Made by a program: the position numbers and the translations under genes
Source of the DNA: Dryomyza anilis
Taxonomy: Eukaryota; Arthropoda; Insecta; Diptera; Dryomyzidae
Reading direction: 5' to 3'
DNA length: 64,000 nt
NCBI GenBank assembly: GCA_951804985.1
Contig: OX638130.1
Span: 84,128,583 to 84,192,582, forward strand
Notes under the pieces: model-generated
What the model saw: the letters and a program-made list of their open reading frames with translations, nothing else
What the model was told of the DNA's origin: nothing
Databases searched by the model: none
Part shown: positions 11,047 to 21,204 of the stretch, piece by piece
How positions within the stretch are numbered: position 1 is the first letter of the stretch
Layout of the letters: each line of letters starts with the position of its first letter

Positions 11047-11490
11047 CGAATTATTTTTTAACGATAATTAATTCTGTTTTTGTCCGACTTAAATTTGAGG
11101 CTTCGTTAAAATATGCATTTGCATATAAATTCGCTCCCTAATAATAATATTTCAATCTGAACAAAATAATACAATTCAATTATAATTAGATTTTACTCCT
11201 AATATATATATGGTGATTTAGAATTACGTTAAAATTACATTCAAGCATATTGAAACAAATCTTTTCTATCCGTGTGGAATTTAATTTGACTGATTCTTTT
11301 CTCCAATAATTTTTTTCATATTTTATAAACTATTTTCATTCTCTAAATTAAATTGCAACTTTCAAATTAGATTTTACTGTTTTAAATGGAACTTTAGGAA
11401 TTCTTATATTAATTTAACGAAATTTTACCTTTATATATTAATGTAAAACTATTCTATATTAAATTCGACAGTTCCGAATTTAATTTTCTC
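11047..11490. other. AT-rich intergenic sequence, nothing identified
   Basis: Repeated AAATTAGATTTTACT words at ~11185 and 11364 hint at an old duplication. No coding. Confidence 0.35.
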
Positions 11491-12120
11491 TTTTTATACC
11501 CTACACCTATGAGGTCAGGGTATATTAACTTTGTGCATATATTGTTACGCCGCTTAGGAGGCGTGTCCGGTATGGAAAAGTATATATATTCTTGATCAGC
11601 ATCACTACCCGAGTCCGTTTAGCCATGTCCGTCTGTCTGTCCGTCTTGCTGTCCGAATACAGAAAAACTTGAGAAATACTGATTAGAATGCGATGAAATT
11701 TCGTCTCAATATATTTTAGCCAAAAGTAGGAACTGAGTTTTAAAATGAGCCAAATCGGTCAACGGTCACGCCCACCTCCCATACAAGTCACTTTTATATA
11801 ACTCTTTCGGAACTTATAACTCGAAAAGTATTCAAGGTATAGTTATAAAATTTAAAACGTATTGTTATAATTCATACAAAAATATGATACTTTTATATCA
11901 ATTTTTTAAATTATGGGGATATAAGATGTAAATTTATGATATGTGAATAATGTTCTGAGGGTGGGGAGGTTCAGTATAATTAAAAACTTTAAAATTAAGA
12001 TATACAATTAAATATCCCACCAATTGTGTAGGGTATTCCATAGTCGGGCCCGACCGACTATAAAAGTCCGCCCCATGTGACCGAACTTACCCATGTGACC
12101 TAACTTTCCCAACTCGTTTT
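11491..12120 (+). mobile_element. Family B element, copy 1 (internally deleted)
   Basis: Begins TTTTTATACCCTACACCTAT and ends TTTCCCAACTCGTTTT. Near the start is the phrase TATATATTCTTGATCAGCAT and GTCCGTCTGTCTGTCCGTCT. Next come CACGCCCACCTCCCATACAA and, near the end, a palindromic TAGTCGGGCCCGACCGACTA. ATACCCTACACC at the front is mirrored by (T)GTGTAGGGTAT at ~12030. It is ~190 bp shorter than copy 2. No coding, so non-autonomous; class uncertain. Confidence 0.85.
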
Positions 12121-12395
12121 GCAATAAATTTATTTCTAAACAGGTTTTGAAAACAAACGAAGCAGAGCACAAACTCTCTCTTTATATTGAAATGCTCTTG
12201 AGCGGAAGCAAATGTTTGAAAATATTACACAGCGATGCTTCGAAGGAAAGGAGGTATACTCTGAAAGAAACCACAGTTTTTTTTTTTCGTTGAGCAATTC
12301 TTTTTGATTTCAATTACTTTTACTCCTTCCATTTCAAATGCTCGCATGCATCAAATACTTTGCAAACTTGCTTTTCAAATGTGATAGAGAGTAAT

Positions 12396-12645
12396 GAAAG
12401 AGTGAGAGGTTTGGAATCTAAGCAGCATTTGGAAAGCAAAGAACGAGAGTTTTGGAATCGAAGCAACAATTAAACAGCAAAGAGCAAGAGTTTTGAAATC
12501 AAAGCAGCATTTAAAAAGCAAAGAGCGAGAGATTTGAAATAGAAGCTACATTTAAAAAGCAAGAGTTTCGAAATTGAGCATCATTTAAGAAGCAAAGAGG
12601 AAGAGTTTTAAAATCAAAGCAGCTTTTCAAAAGTAAAAAGCGATT
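12396..12645. repeat. 41-bp tandem repeat, ~6 diverged units
   Basis: Units read GCAAAGAGCAAGAGTTTTGA then AATCAAAGCAGCATTTAAAA, with 41-bp spacing between best-matched units. Point changes and small indels suggest an old array. 12121-12395 just upstream holds no element I can name. Confidence 0.75.
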
Positions 12646-13980
12646 GTTTTTGAATTACTCGAGCAATTTGAACACTGTCTGTAAATGTTCTAAGTAGAAC
12701 CGTATTAAATAGAATTTCGTTACTGAGCTTTAGCTTTAACTGAAGATCCTAGATTTTATATTTGACTTGGATTAGTTGACTTAGCGTAGAGTAGTTTATC
12801 ATATATGTGATTTCAATGCGCACCGGACAAAAAGTCAATCACGCAACATAAATATTAATGCTGCCGAATTTTTAAATATTTAACGACTTCATTAACAAAA
12901 TCAACTGATGCGCTGTACTGTTTGCCATGCTTATGATATAATTATTTACAAAATAAATTATTTCTCTGAATACAAAATTAAATATTTACAAATTACAAAA
13001 TACAAAAACCAAAAAAAAAATATATATATTAAAAATTTGCATAATGCGCGAAATACTAAATGATAAAATATAATCAATTAAAACATTTAATACGTGCGTC
13101 AGCGAATTCGTTTAAAAAGCAAATAATTATAAAAATTACAAACACACACATAAACTATTTAAAAATTCAAATATTTAAACAGAAAAATATCACAAAAAAA
13201 AAACAAAAAATAATGAAAACCGCGCAAAGCTGTAGCCAACTTCACGCGCTGCAGGTTTTTCATCGATAAAAAAAAGCCGCGTTACTGTAAAAAATTAACA
13301 TATGTTTACAACAAACACACACACACATACATACACAGAGTGCCAGTTTAAATATTTATTTATGAAAATGACATAATTTTATGCAGCTCTAAATATTTAC
13401 AACGCCGTATTTACGTATTTTACGCCGCAGCGCCTAGGTTTATGCAATGCAAAATAATGCTGCCGCCCTCCAACACAAACGAGGCAGAAACAATTAAATG
13501 CTTGGCACTCAACAACAATGTAAACGCATAAAAACGATTAAATTGCACTTAAAAAGCAACACAAAAATTTACACAAATTAAAATGTCAGCAAATAAAAAA
13601 TTACAATACATACATCCTACATAAAAATAACGTTTTAAATTTTATTTGCACTCAGTGTGCTCTTTCAAGTGCTACAAAGATACTTTTAAAAAACACATAC
13701 TACCTACTTGAAAACATTGTTTGACATTTCAATCAGCAGTATGGAAATCCCCTTTTACATCTGATATGCTTATAGAGTCAATGTTTAAAAGGACTTAATA
13801 ATGATATCTCTACCAAAGTTTTCAGAATGGCAATGGTAAAAGAATTCCCTTTAATTTATGTACTCATATGTACTACCGACATTTTTTTTTTGTTTTTATT
13901 TGGGTACGCAAGCTATTTGTTCATTATCTACAATATATTGAAGAAAAGTAAAGAATATTTTGTGAATTATATATATTTTG
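12646..13980. other. Intergenic, with a possible regulatory island at 13200-13620
   Basis: 12900-13190 is A-rich. 13200-13620 has higher CpG (CGCGCAAAGC, CACGCGCTGCAG, TTACGCCGCAGCGCCTAGG), a CA microsatellite at ~13313, and several TTTATG/TTTACG words of the kind bound by Caudal/Abd-B homeodomains. No coding frame. Regulatory function is inference only. Confidence 0.3.
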
Positions 13981-14805
13981 TTCTTATTCGATATGCGCTT
14001 GAACTTAGTTTTTTCCTTGCTTCCATTTTTGTTTTAGATTTTGTTTTTACATTTTTGATTTTGTTTTTTTGCGTTCTTCATTTTGCATTTGTATTTATGC
14101 TTTTGTTTTTGCATTTTTAATTTTCCTTTTCATTTGGGTTTTTTCGTTTGTTTTTGTGTTTTTTCTTTCTTTTTATTTTTATTTTTCGTTTTCATTTTTG
14201 TTTTGGTTTTGTGTTTTAAATTTGCTTTTGTGTCTTTGCTTCTGTGTTTTTTTACATTTTTCCTTTGGTCTTGTTTTTGTATGTTTGCTTTTATTTTTGC
14301 GTCTCTTGATTTTGTTTATGTGTTTTTGCGTTTGTCTTTTATGCATTTCGTTTTTGCATTTATGTTCGTCGTGTTTGTTGGTATTTTGATATTGCTTTTG
14401 TGTCTTTGCTTTTGTGTTTTTGCTTTTCTTTTTGTGTCTTTGCTTTTGATTTTGATTTTGTGTTTTTGCTTTTGATTTTGTAATTGCGTTAATGCATTTG
14501 TTTTTGTGTTTTTTCATTTGTTTTTGATTTTTGTGTTTTGATTTATGTGTTTTGATTTTTTTGTGTCTTTGCTTTTGTTTTTGTGTTTTAGCTGTTTTTT
14601 CCTTTTACTTTGTTTTTTCTGATTTTGATTTTTTTTAACCAGGGTTTTTGCTTTTCTTTTTGTGACTTTATTTTTATTTATTTTTATTTCTGCCTTTATC
14701 TTTTTTGTGTTTTTTTGATTATGTAATATTCGTTTAAATTAAAGTTTTTTTGTTGTTTAATATTAGTAACTGGAATCATCTTCGTTGTCCAATCCCGCTC
14801 ATTTG
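13981..14805 (+). mobile_element. Family A copy 3, expanded T-rich tract, left of SINE insertion
   Basis: ~14000-14700 is a degenerate array of TTTTGTGTTTTTGC and TTTTGATTTTTGTG units. It matches the shorter T-rich module at 25290-25435 of copy 5, here expanded several-fold. It ends with TTCGTTGTCCAATCCCGCTC, the start of the family A tail, where a minus-strand SINE interrupts. Open frames here (Phe/Leu/Cys-rich on one strand, Lys/Asn-rich on the other) follow from the repeat. Head and VNTR1/2 are not seen to the left. Confidence 0.65.
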
Positions 14806-14808
14806 GTG

Positions 14809-14938
14809 TATAATAATAGTTTGGTGCTACAGTCCTAGGAGATCTTAGGCCAAGATCTCTCACCATTTCAGCTGTGCGTGTTATATTTATACTCAAAGTG
14901 GTCGGAATTAAAGTTTAATCTGCACAGAGGGTGAGAGC
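14809..14938 (-). mobile_element. tRNA-derived SINE, 3' part of split copy
   Basis: The reverse complement matches the body and tail of the SINE at 40744-41051: CAAAGTGG, TGGTGAGAG, TAGGACTGTAG, CCAAACTATTATTA. The copy is cut at 14938 by a hAT-type element and resumes at 15512. Confidence 0.85.
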
Positions 14939-15503
14939 CAGGCTTTGGAAAGCTCGCTCAAGAGCACGCAAAAAACTCAAAACTAGCTCTCGCAACAACA
15001 AACGAGTGACAGCATATTTATTCGAAACTGTTAACAAACTGCGCCTCGAGCTGCTAGACTAGCGTGCTACTCCGAGCACCACAGCATTTCGAGCGCCTCG
15101 GTTGACTCGCTCTTTTTGTAAATTTTGTTTAAATGTATGCATAATGTTCTATATTTAGTAATAAATGCATAAAATTGAATAAAAAACAAGAATAAACGCA
15201 AAAAAATAAAAAAAAAAACTGTTGCAAATGAAATAATTTAAAGAGAGAGCTACTCCGAGCCACTCGGAATGTTGGAGCGCTGTACACTTCGAGCGCTCAA
15301 TTTAACAGAAGCTCGAGCAGCGAGTACAATGCTACATGCTCACCTCGGTTGGACGATTTAATTTCTGCTAGTTCGTGTTTCTCACTTAACAGCTTAGAGT
15401 TAACAACTGTTGCGCGGCTCGAACATATGGGCACTGAAACATTGTTTCTGTCACAAATACATACGAGCGCGCTCTATTTGCGAGCGCCCAATTCCAAAGC
15501 CTG
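14939..15503. mobile_element. hAT-type non-autonomous element, 565 bp
   Basis: Perfect 12-bp TIRs, CAGGCTTTGGAA at 14939 and its complement ending at 15503. Flanks GTGAGAGC (14931-14938) and GTTATAGC (15504-15511) form an 8-bp target duplication with two differences, as in hAT elements; the CAG start also fits. Interrupting the SINE at this exact point confirms both boundaries. The interior is dense in GAGCG/CGCTC and CTCGAG words towards both ends, like transposase-binding subterminal repeats, around an A-rich centre. No transposase frame. Confidence 0.85.
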
Positions 15504-15511
15504 GTTATAGC

Positions 15512-15671
15512 TTTTCATAAACAATTGTTTCATCGCCGTTTGCATTGACCGCCGAGAGGTAGTGCGGTAAAGAAAAATATTTTACTATAAAAAATGTTTG
15601 TTAGCCGCCAGTCCACGTTTGAACATCGGCTCGGAGTCTAACTCACTAACCTCTGAGCTACCGATGCAGCC
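15512..15671 (-). mobile_element. tRNA-derived SINE, 5' (tRNA head) part of split copy
   Basis: The reverse complement begins GGCTGCATCGGTAGCTCAGA (a full tRNA-like start and A box), then GTTCAAACGTGGAC at the B box position and CTAACAAACATTTTTTATAG. This completes the copy begun at 14809. The A/B box head shows a tRNA origin; decay of the B box suggests it is inactive. Confidence 0.85.
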
Positions 15672-15760
15672 ATATTATTCTCGTGTAAAATTTCAAAGCA
15701 CTTCAACGGTTTAGATGTGATGCTGGAAAAAATAGACAGATGCACCAAATCTTTTTAATT
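15672..15760 (+). mobile_element. Family A copy 3, tail right of SINE insertion
   Basis: GTAAAATTTCAAAGCACTTC and GGTTTAGATGTGATGCTGGA match the conserved family A tail (AAAATTTCAGTTAAATCGGT, GTTTAGACGTGATGCTGGAA). About 35 bp present in other copies around the insertion point are missing. Confidence 0.7.
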
Positions 15761-16430
15761 TTTACAAAAATGAGCGGAAAACTGGCCAATAGAATAGTTT
15801 ACCAGTAATGTAACGTTAGTTACTAAGTTTTTGCAATCAACAGACAGACTTTTTGTAATCAACAGACAGACTTACACCCGAAAAGAACGAAGGATAGACA
15901 TCGTTAAATCAACTCAGGAGATAACACTGATCAAGAATATATAAATTGATTTCTTACTGACCAGTTCTGGGTGTTACAAACGAACGACAGAAAAATCTAG
16001 TTAAGTATAGGGTATTAAAATAATAATTGAGAGGGTTTGAAGATAATATTTGCTCTCGGAGATTTGCCGTTGTTTACTGTATAGAAAAACGTGTTCCAAC
16101 TATTATAGTCTCCAATATTCTCCGATCCAGATTTGAACCTTATAGATTTGAACATTACCTTAAAGACAGCCATTGTAGAAATGCACATCCAAAGTTCCCC
16201 TAGACAAAAGTTTGTGTATGCTGAAATCAGTTTAGTATCATTTTAGTGACAAGTCGTAGTAGACAAAGACAGATTTTGCAGCAGTGACCATAAATTCGCC
16301 TTTAAAATTCCACACTGTTTGATTTCCTGCCCGACACAATATATCTTTTGATACAAACTCCGTGGTTGTCAGGTTTCAATCTTTCAATCCAAATTTTATG
16401 AGCTGCTTTGACTTTACAAAAAATGTGGTC
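15761..16430. other. Intergenic sequence, nothing identified
   Basis: A direct repeat of TTTGTAATCAACAGACAGAC-like words lies at ~15830-15870. Otherwise single-copy, no coding. Confidence 0.35.
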
Positions 16431-16433
16431 TAA

Positions 16434-16679
16434 GGGCCAGTTTTTCAGTGGTAGTTTAAACTTAGATTAAACTACGTCTCACGTAGTTTAACTATTCGAC
16501 GTCTCACGTAGTTTAACTATTCGAGCAGTTTTTCAGTGGCAGTTTAAGTTTCATTCTTATCGATTCGTGGGTTAAAATAAGTTTAAACTACGGTTTAAAG
16601 TTCACTGAAAAACGTGATTCTAAGTTTAAACTAAGTTTAAACTGCAAATGGAGTTCAACTACAACTGAAAAACTTGCCC
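16434..16679. mobile_element. PIF/Harbinger-type MITE, 246 bp
   Basis: TIRs GGGCCAGTTTTTCAGTGGTA (left) and, reverse-complemented, GGGCAAGTTTTTCAGTTGTA (right). TAA flanks both ends (16431-16433, 16680-16682), the 3-bp duplication typical of PIF/Harbinger. The interior carries AAGTTTAAACTA blocks and a 25-bp tandem duplication (ACGTCTCACGTAGTTTAACT). Non-coding; probably cross-mobilised. Confidence 0.85.
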
Positions 16680-16741
16680 TAAGGTGCTAACCCCACATTC
16701 AAATTGGCTGTTTGTTTGCTAGAAATATACACTGGCCCCCT

Positions 16742-16904
16742 TATTTTGTAAAACGAAACGAAAAGTGATTCGTCAGAAATTCCAGTGACAATTTTTGTTT
16801 ATTTGTTCATTTCGAAGTAGTTTTGATTTTATTTCATACAAAAAAATTCTGTCACTGGAATTTGTGACGGTTTTTTGAGGAATCACTTTTCGTTTTACAA
16901 AATA
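16742..16904. mobile_element. MITE with ~50-bp imperfect TIRs (family D)
   Basis: The left arm TATTTTGTAAAACGAAACGA..AGTGATTC and ATTCCAGTGACA pairs with right arm TGTCACTGGAATT and GAATCACTTTTCGTTTTACA..AATA. TA at each end could be the target duplication, as in Tc1/mariner. Length 163 bp, no coding. A similar AATTCCAGTGA patch occurs at ~39915. Confidence 0.75.
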
Positions 16905-18178
16905 TGGTACTAAATATTCAAAAAAAAATGTCCGAAATTTTGTCTCGAGTTTATTTTGTCATCACAAATGAATTATAAGTTCATATTAATCTCAACATTT
17001 CTCATAATAGTTGATCGTTGAGCCCGAAAATTGTTCCAAATGATGAGAATACGTAATATATCTAATACAATAAAAAAACATTTTTAAACACATGTTTTAA
17101 CGTAGTACTAAATAAACACGAATCTGACTAATACTGATTAATTTCCATTCTGTGCTTAATATATTCACACATAAAACAAACGTTTAAATCGTTTATTAAA
17201 CAATGACAGCGATAAGCGATCTCTAATATCATTTATTAAAAAGTGTCTAATAAAATAATTAACTTAATTATGTATCTAATAGATACATAATGCGCACAAA
17301 AACACAAAATGCAATTTAAGAGATGCATTAACTGATAGCTGGGAACCGATGTATTTAAGAAAACAAATACATGGCATGCCAGCGACTATTTAACGCAATT
17401 GATTTACTATACAACAAATGCAGCAAATTATTTACAACGCACAGATACAAATGCAATCCATAAGATACACGTGTTATGAGTGAGGATTTTTGTTGTCGCT
17501 GTTGAATTTATTTTCTTGCATTTTTGCAATTTCCAAAAGATTTATGAGTTTTGAATATTAATTGAGCGCAGGCAGCAGCAGGCAGGGCTTCCGACCGACC
17601 GACAGACAGACTGCCTGTTGCCTGTTGACTACTCTGGCTCTGCTCTTATTTGCAGATACACGTCGCGTGCAATCAGTTAATAAGATCTCATAAACGTTCG
17701 CCTATCTGCGCATCTAATCGCTCACGTTCAGATACTTTTGTATCTGCGTACCACGTACCCGGCAATTAGCTGCCATTTGCAACCGGAGTCGGCGACGGTC
17801 ACGGTGCCGCGGACGGTGCCGGTGCAGAACCACACAGTAGCACCCTGTAATTATGTCAAGCCACGTAAATAATGTGGCAAGTGATTTTCTGCAGTTTGTT
17901 GTATTTTTTGTTATAGTTGAAGTTGTTGTTGGTGGCTTTCTTGATTTACAACAAAATGATATTATCGCGATACGTGACGTGGTTCGACAACAATTGTGGT
18001 TCGCTCGAGATGCGGTCATCGCTGCATTTTGCAAAACATCAATTGGCAGAGGGCGACTGAGCGCCTATTCGAAATGGCCGACGAAAATAGTAGAATTTGG
18101 ATTGTAGAATTAACTAAAAACTTTACTTAAAACAAAAACGGCACCAAGAAAACCGAGATAAAACAGACTTTATTTCTG
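16905..18178. other. Single-copy sequence with GC-rich island at 17570-18110
   Basis: 17570-18110 has GACC/GACAGAC tracts and CpG-rich words (CGGAGTCGGCGACGGTCACG). Opposed open frames of ~84 and ~106 codons overlap across 17714-18107 with no recognisable domain; I do not call either. An 18-bp inverted pair GTATCTAATAGATAC lies at ~17272. It could be a UTR or enhancer. Confidence 0.35.
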
Positions 18179-18181
18179 TTA

Positions 18182-18601
18182 GGGCCAGTTTTTCGGTGGT
18201 AGTTTAAACTTAGTTTAAACTAAGTTTACTTAAACGCGTCACTTAGTTTAACTATTCGAGAAGTTTTTCAGTGCAGTGATTTTAAATATGCCACCGAATT
18301 ATCAATTATTAATAGCATTTAAGAAGAGGAAAATTATTTTTTCATTAGGAACAACTGATATTTAATTTTCGAGAATGACGAAAATGATTTACAAGAAATT
18401 ACAAAGATAATTTCAAATTGTAAAATGCACGGAATAATAAATATTAGTGATAATTTGTACGTGTGATCGTTCAGTGTTAGTTTATGCAAAGAATAATAGA
18501 ATAAAAACGACATCGGTGGGTTAAACCGCGTTTAAAGTTCACTGAAAATCACGATTCTAAGTTTAAACAAAGGAGTTGAATTACCATTGGTAAACTGGCA
18601 C
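18182..18601. mobile_element. PIF/Harbinger-type element, longer relative, 420 bp
   Basis: Left end GGGCCAGTTTTTCGGTGGTA; right end GGTAAACTGGCAC is a decayed complement. TTA flanks both sides (18179-18181, 18602-18604). Both ends match the 16434 MITE internally (AGTTTAACTATTCGAG, GTTTAAAGTTCACTGAAAA), but the centre holds ~200 bp of extra AT-rich sequence. It may be less deleted, or carry an unrelated insert. No complete coding frame. Confidence 0.8.
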
Positions 18602-18737
18602 TTATTGGCTATGCTGAATATCTTTGAAATTATTGTTTATTTCTTCAAAAACTCATATTGATTTTGTTTAAATTAATGTACCAAAACGGATGAAAAATAT
18701 GCAATAAATAATAAATAAACCAAATTTGCCATTGATA

Positions 18738-19239
18738 ATTAAAACTCACTACACTAAAATTCACAACACTAAAACTTACCACACTAAACTTCACGACACT
18801 AAACTTCTACTGGTAAAAACGCCGAAACACATCAAAATTTACCACGCCGAAACTCACCATACTAAAACGCACCACACTAAAACTCACCACACAAAAACTT
18901 CTACTGGAAAAAAACTCTACAGGGAAGAATTATACGGGGTAGAATTCTACCGAGAAGAGTTTTACGGGAAGGCGTTCTACGAGGAAGAATTTTACGGGTA
19001 CGAATTCTACGGGGAATATTTCTACTGGAAGAGCACAGTCTGAGGAAGAATTGTCTTTGAGAAAAGTTGTTTTAGCGGAGGTTTTTTTTTTTTTTTTGGT
19101 TACTACATTTATAACATAAATAAAAAATGTCTACAGTGAAGCACGGGTCCCTGCTATAAACAATAAAAATGTTCTTTAAATTAATAAAATCACTTCATTC
19201 ACAAAATATTTTCACTAGTCGTGCTCAGGTCCAGCTAGT
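18738..19239 (-). mobile_element. Family A VNTR element, copy 4, tail missing
   Basis: Minus strand: the complement of the head (GTCCAGCTAGT) ends at 19239. The hinge GGTTACTACATTTATAA lies at ~19097-19115, VNTR1 (GGGAAGAATTCTACG) at 18896-19030, and VNTR2 (CACCACACTAAAACT) at 18738-18895. The conserved tail and T-rich tract are absent, so this copy is cut at the VNTR2 side. Confidence 0.8.
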
Positions 19240-19656
19240 TTTACATGCATAATTTTTAACAAGTTGTGTTTTTGTTCAGTACGCGTCAAGTTTAAACCAG
19301 TGAAGAAGATTATGGAAAGAGAATTATGGAAATTTGGAAGATGGGACATATTGATGGCTGGTGTTATGAAATTAGTCAGATTTATATAGTTATAATAGGT
19401 CCATCCGGCCATCTCGGACCGATCTTCTATAACTCCATAGAAGGAGGTCGAATAAGTAAATAAAAAAAAACTTCCAACTGTGGGCGGGCACATTTGGTAT
19501 GGACAAAAATTACAAAGAAAGATCTTTAATCTTCGCATAAACACAGAGTATGGAGTGATGACACTTTGAAACATGTTGGTATTTGAGAAATCCGCCGCCA
19601 CCCTAATCTAACCTAGGTTCAAGCCGACTACAAATAATCTACACGTAATAAGGTGT
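19240..19656. other. Single-copy sequence, no gene called
   Basis: A 128-codon minus-strand frame (19215-19601) crosses the end of family A, has no recognisable domain and lacks coding-like composition; not called. Confidence 0.3.
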
Positions 19657-21204
19657 ACACGGATAGAAAAGATTTGTTTGAATATTTTTGAATGTAATTG
19701 AAAAGTAATACGAAATTACCATACATGTATTAGGAATGAAGTGTAATTAAATTATAATCGAAATTGAATTTATTTTTGTTCACGTGTAACTTTATTATAT
19801 TGTCCAACAGAATCTGTCAAATTTACCATAAATATGTTACAATACCAACATAGAATTTTAATTGTATAAACTATTTCTTGGCAGTTTACTTGGTTAAAAC
19901 TATGTTTCGAAACAAAGAAAATGCTAATCAAATCTAAATACAACATATGTGCGCAACGCTCATCTTAATTCGATAATTTATCGACTGACGAAATTGGCAA
20001 CGTTGTGCAGCATTTTCTACCTACGCCATCTTTTGCCATCGTTTGAACATATTGATGTTTAAAAACAAACAAACAAAAAAAAAATAGATTTAAATAAACG
20101 TATTCTTGTAACATTCTTCTTGTATACGAAGTTGGCACTCGTTGAGCAGAATTTTCTATCTACGTCTCTTTTGACATCGTCTGAAGTATGTATAGCGTCA
20201 TTTTAAACATACTGATTTTGAAGACAAACAAAAAAATGAATACAAATGTAAATAACGGTATTCTTGCAGCTCTCTTCTTGTATACAAAGTTGACACTCGG
20301 TGATCGTCATTTTCTGCGTACGTGTCTTTTGTTGTTCGTTGAGAAAACGTGTTCGCGACGGTAATAATTTTGTTATTTGTAAAATAAATATATAAATTTT
20401 GTTACATAAAGTAGAAATAGTAACAGAGTATAATATAGTGCAGTATATAATTTCTGAAACTTATGTGAAAAACCACAAATAAGAATCAGTGTTTCGATTT
20501 TCAAACAGAATTTGGCATGTTTTTTTACAAAAGCCTCCGTGAATACCTTGCCTACGCTATGTGCTGTACTGAGACCAACTGTAACTGTACCAAATATAAA
20601 GAGAGCCTGGATCGTCTGGTTTAGCGTCTGCAGGTGCAATTGTGCATTCATTGATGCTGTCACTTGTTCTTGCAGTTTTAAACCAATTATTTATTTATGC
20701 ATTTACAAATTTGTATATGAATTCAATTATTATAAATTCGCACTGTGCATGTTTAAAGATTTTTAATAACAATAAATAAAAAAACAGCATTTTATTTTAT
20801 TTTCAGTATTTTTGCCAAAAATATTTAAATATGTTTCTATGCAAACTAATTTTTGAACTCAAACAACTGATATGTTTCACAGGAAACATATTTATATACA
20901 GGTCGTTCAAAATCATGTTTTATTTTGAACATATTTATGTTTCGGTTCAAATATTTATTTTATTTTGATGTAGTAATTATTATGTTTCCATTAGAACATG
21001 CTCCATTTTAAGGGGCAACATTAAAATGTTTCCGGGATATTATAATGTAAATCAGAGCTCATTACAACACTGTTCAAGTCTCAATACAACCCTGTTTACA
21101 AATGATTTATCAGTCAATTATATATTATGTTTACATATAATTCCAAACATACATGTTAATGCCTGCAAAATTATGTTTGGGAGAGCCCTTTTTTTGCAGC
21201 GTGT
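19657..21204 (+). mobile_element. Family E element, copy 1, ~1.55 kb
   Basis: Starts ACACGGATAGAAAAGATTTG and ends GTTTGGGAGAGCCC..TTTTGCAGCGTGT; the last five bases complement the first five. GTGTAC-like words flank both ends, so the exact target duplication is unclear. The interior has three diverged direct sub-repeats, then CTGATATGTTTCACAGGAAA and TTATGTTTCGGTTCAAATAT. Copy 2 lacks ~200 bp present here around 20545-20755. No convincing coding. It is probably a large non-autonomous DNA element. Confidence 0.75.
19989..20370 (+). repeat. Three internal sub-repeats of family E
   Basis: Units start near 19989, 20128 and 20285 (spacing 139 and 157 bp) with GAAGTTGGCACTCGTTGAGC-like words, then TACGTCTCTTTTG(A/C)CATCGT, an AAACAAACAAAA tract, and TATTCTTGTA..TTCTTCTTGTATAC. 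The same three units occur in copy 2 at 26664, 26800 and 26959 (136 and 159 bp), so the triplication predates both insertions. Confidence 0.75.

Noticed and set aside
14083..14475. Phe/Leu/Cys-rich 130-codon frame and its Lys/Asn-rich antisense
   Set aside because: Pure consequence of the degenerate TTTTGTGTTTTTGC tract of family A copy 3.
16742..16904. Pairing MITE D with the 16434 element as one unit
   Set aside because: The 16434 element is closed by its own TAA duplication and the two TIR sequences are unrelated.
20373..20663. 96-codon minus frame in family E copy 1
   Set aside because: It crosses a block absent from copy 2 and is not maintained between copies; no transposase signature.
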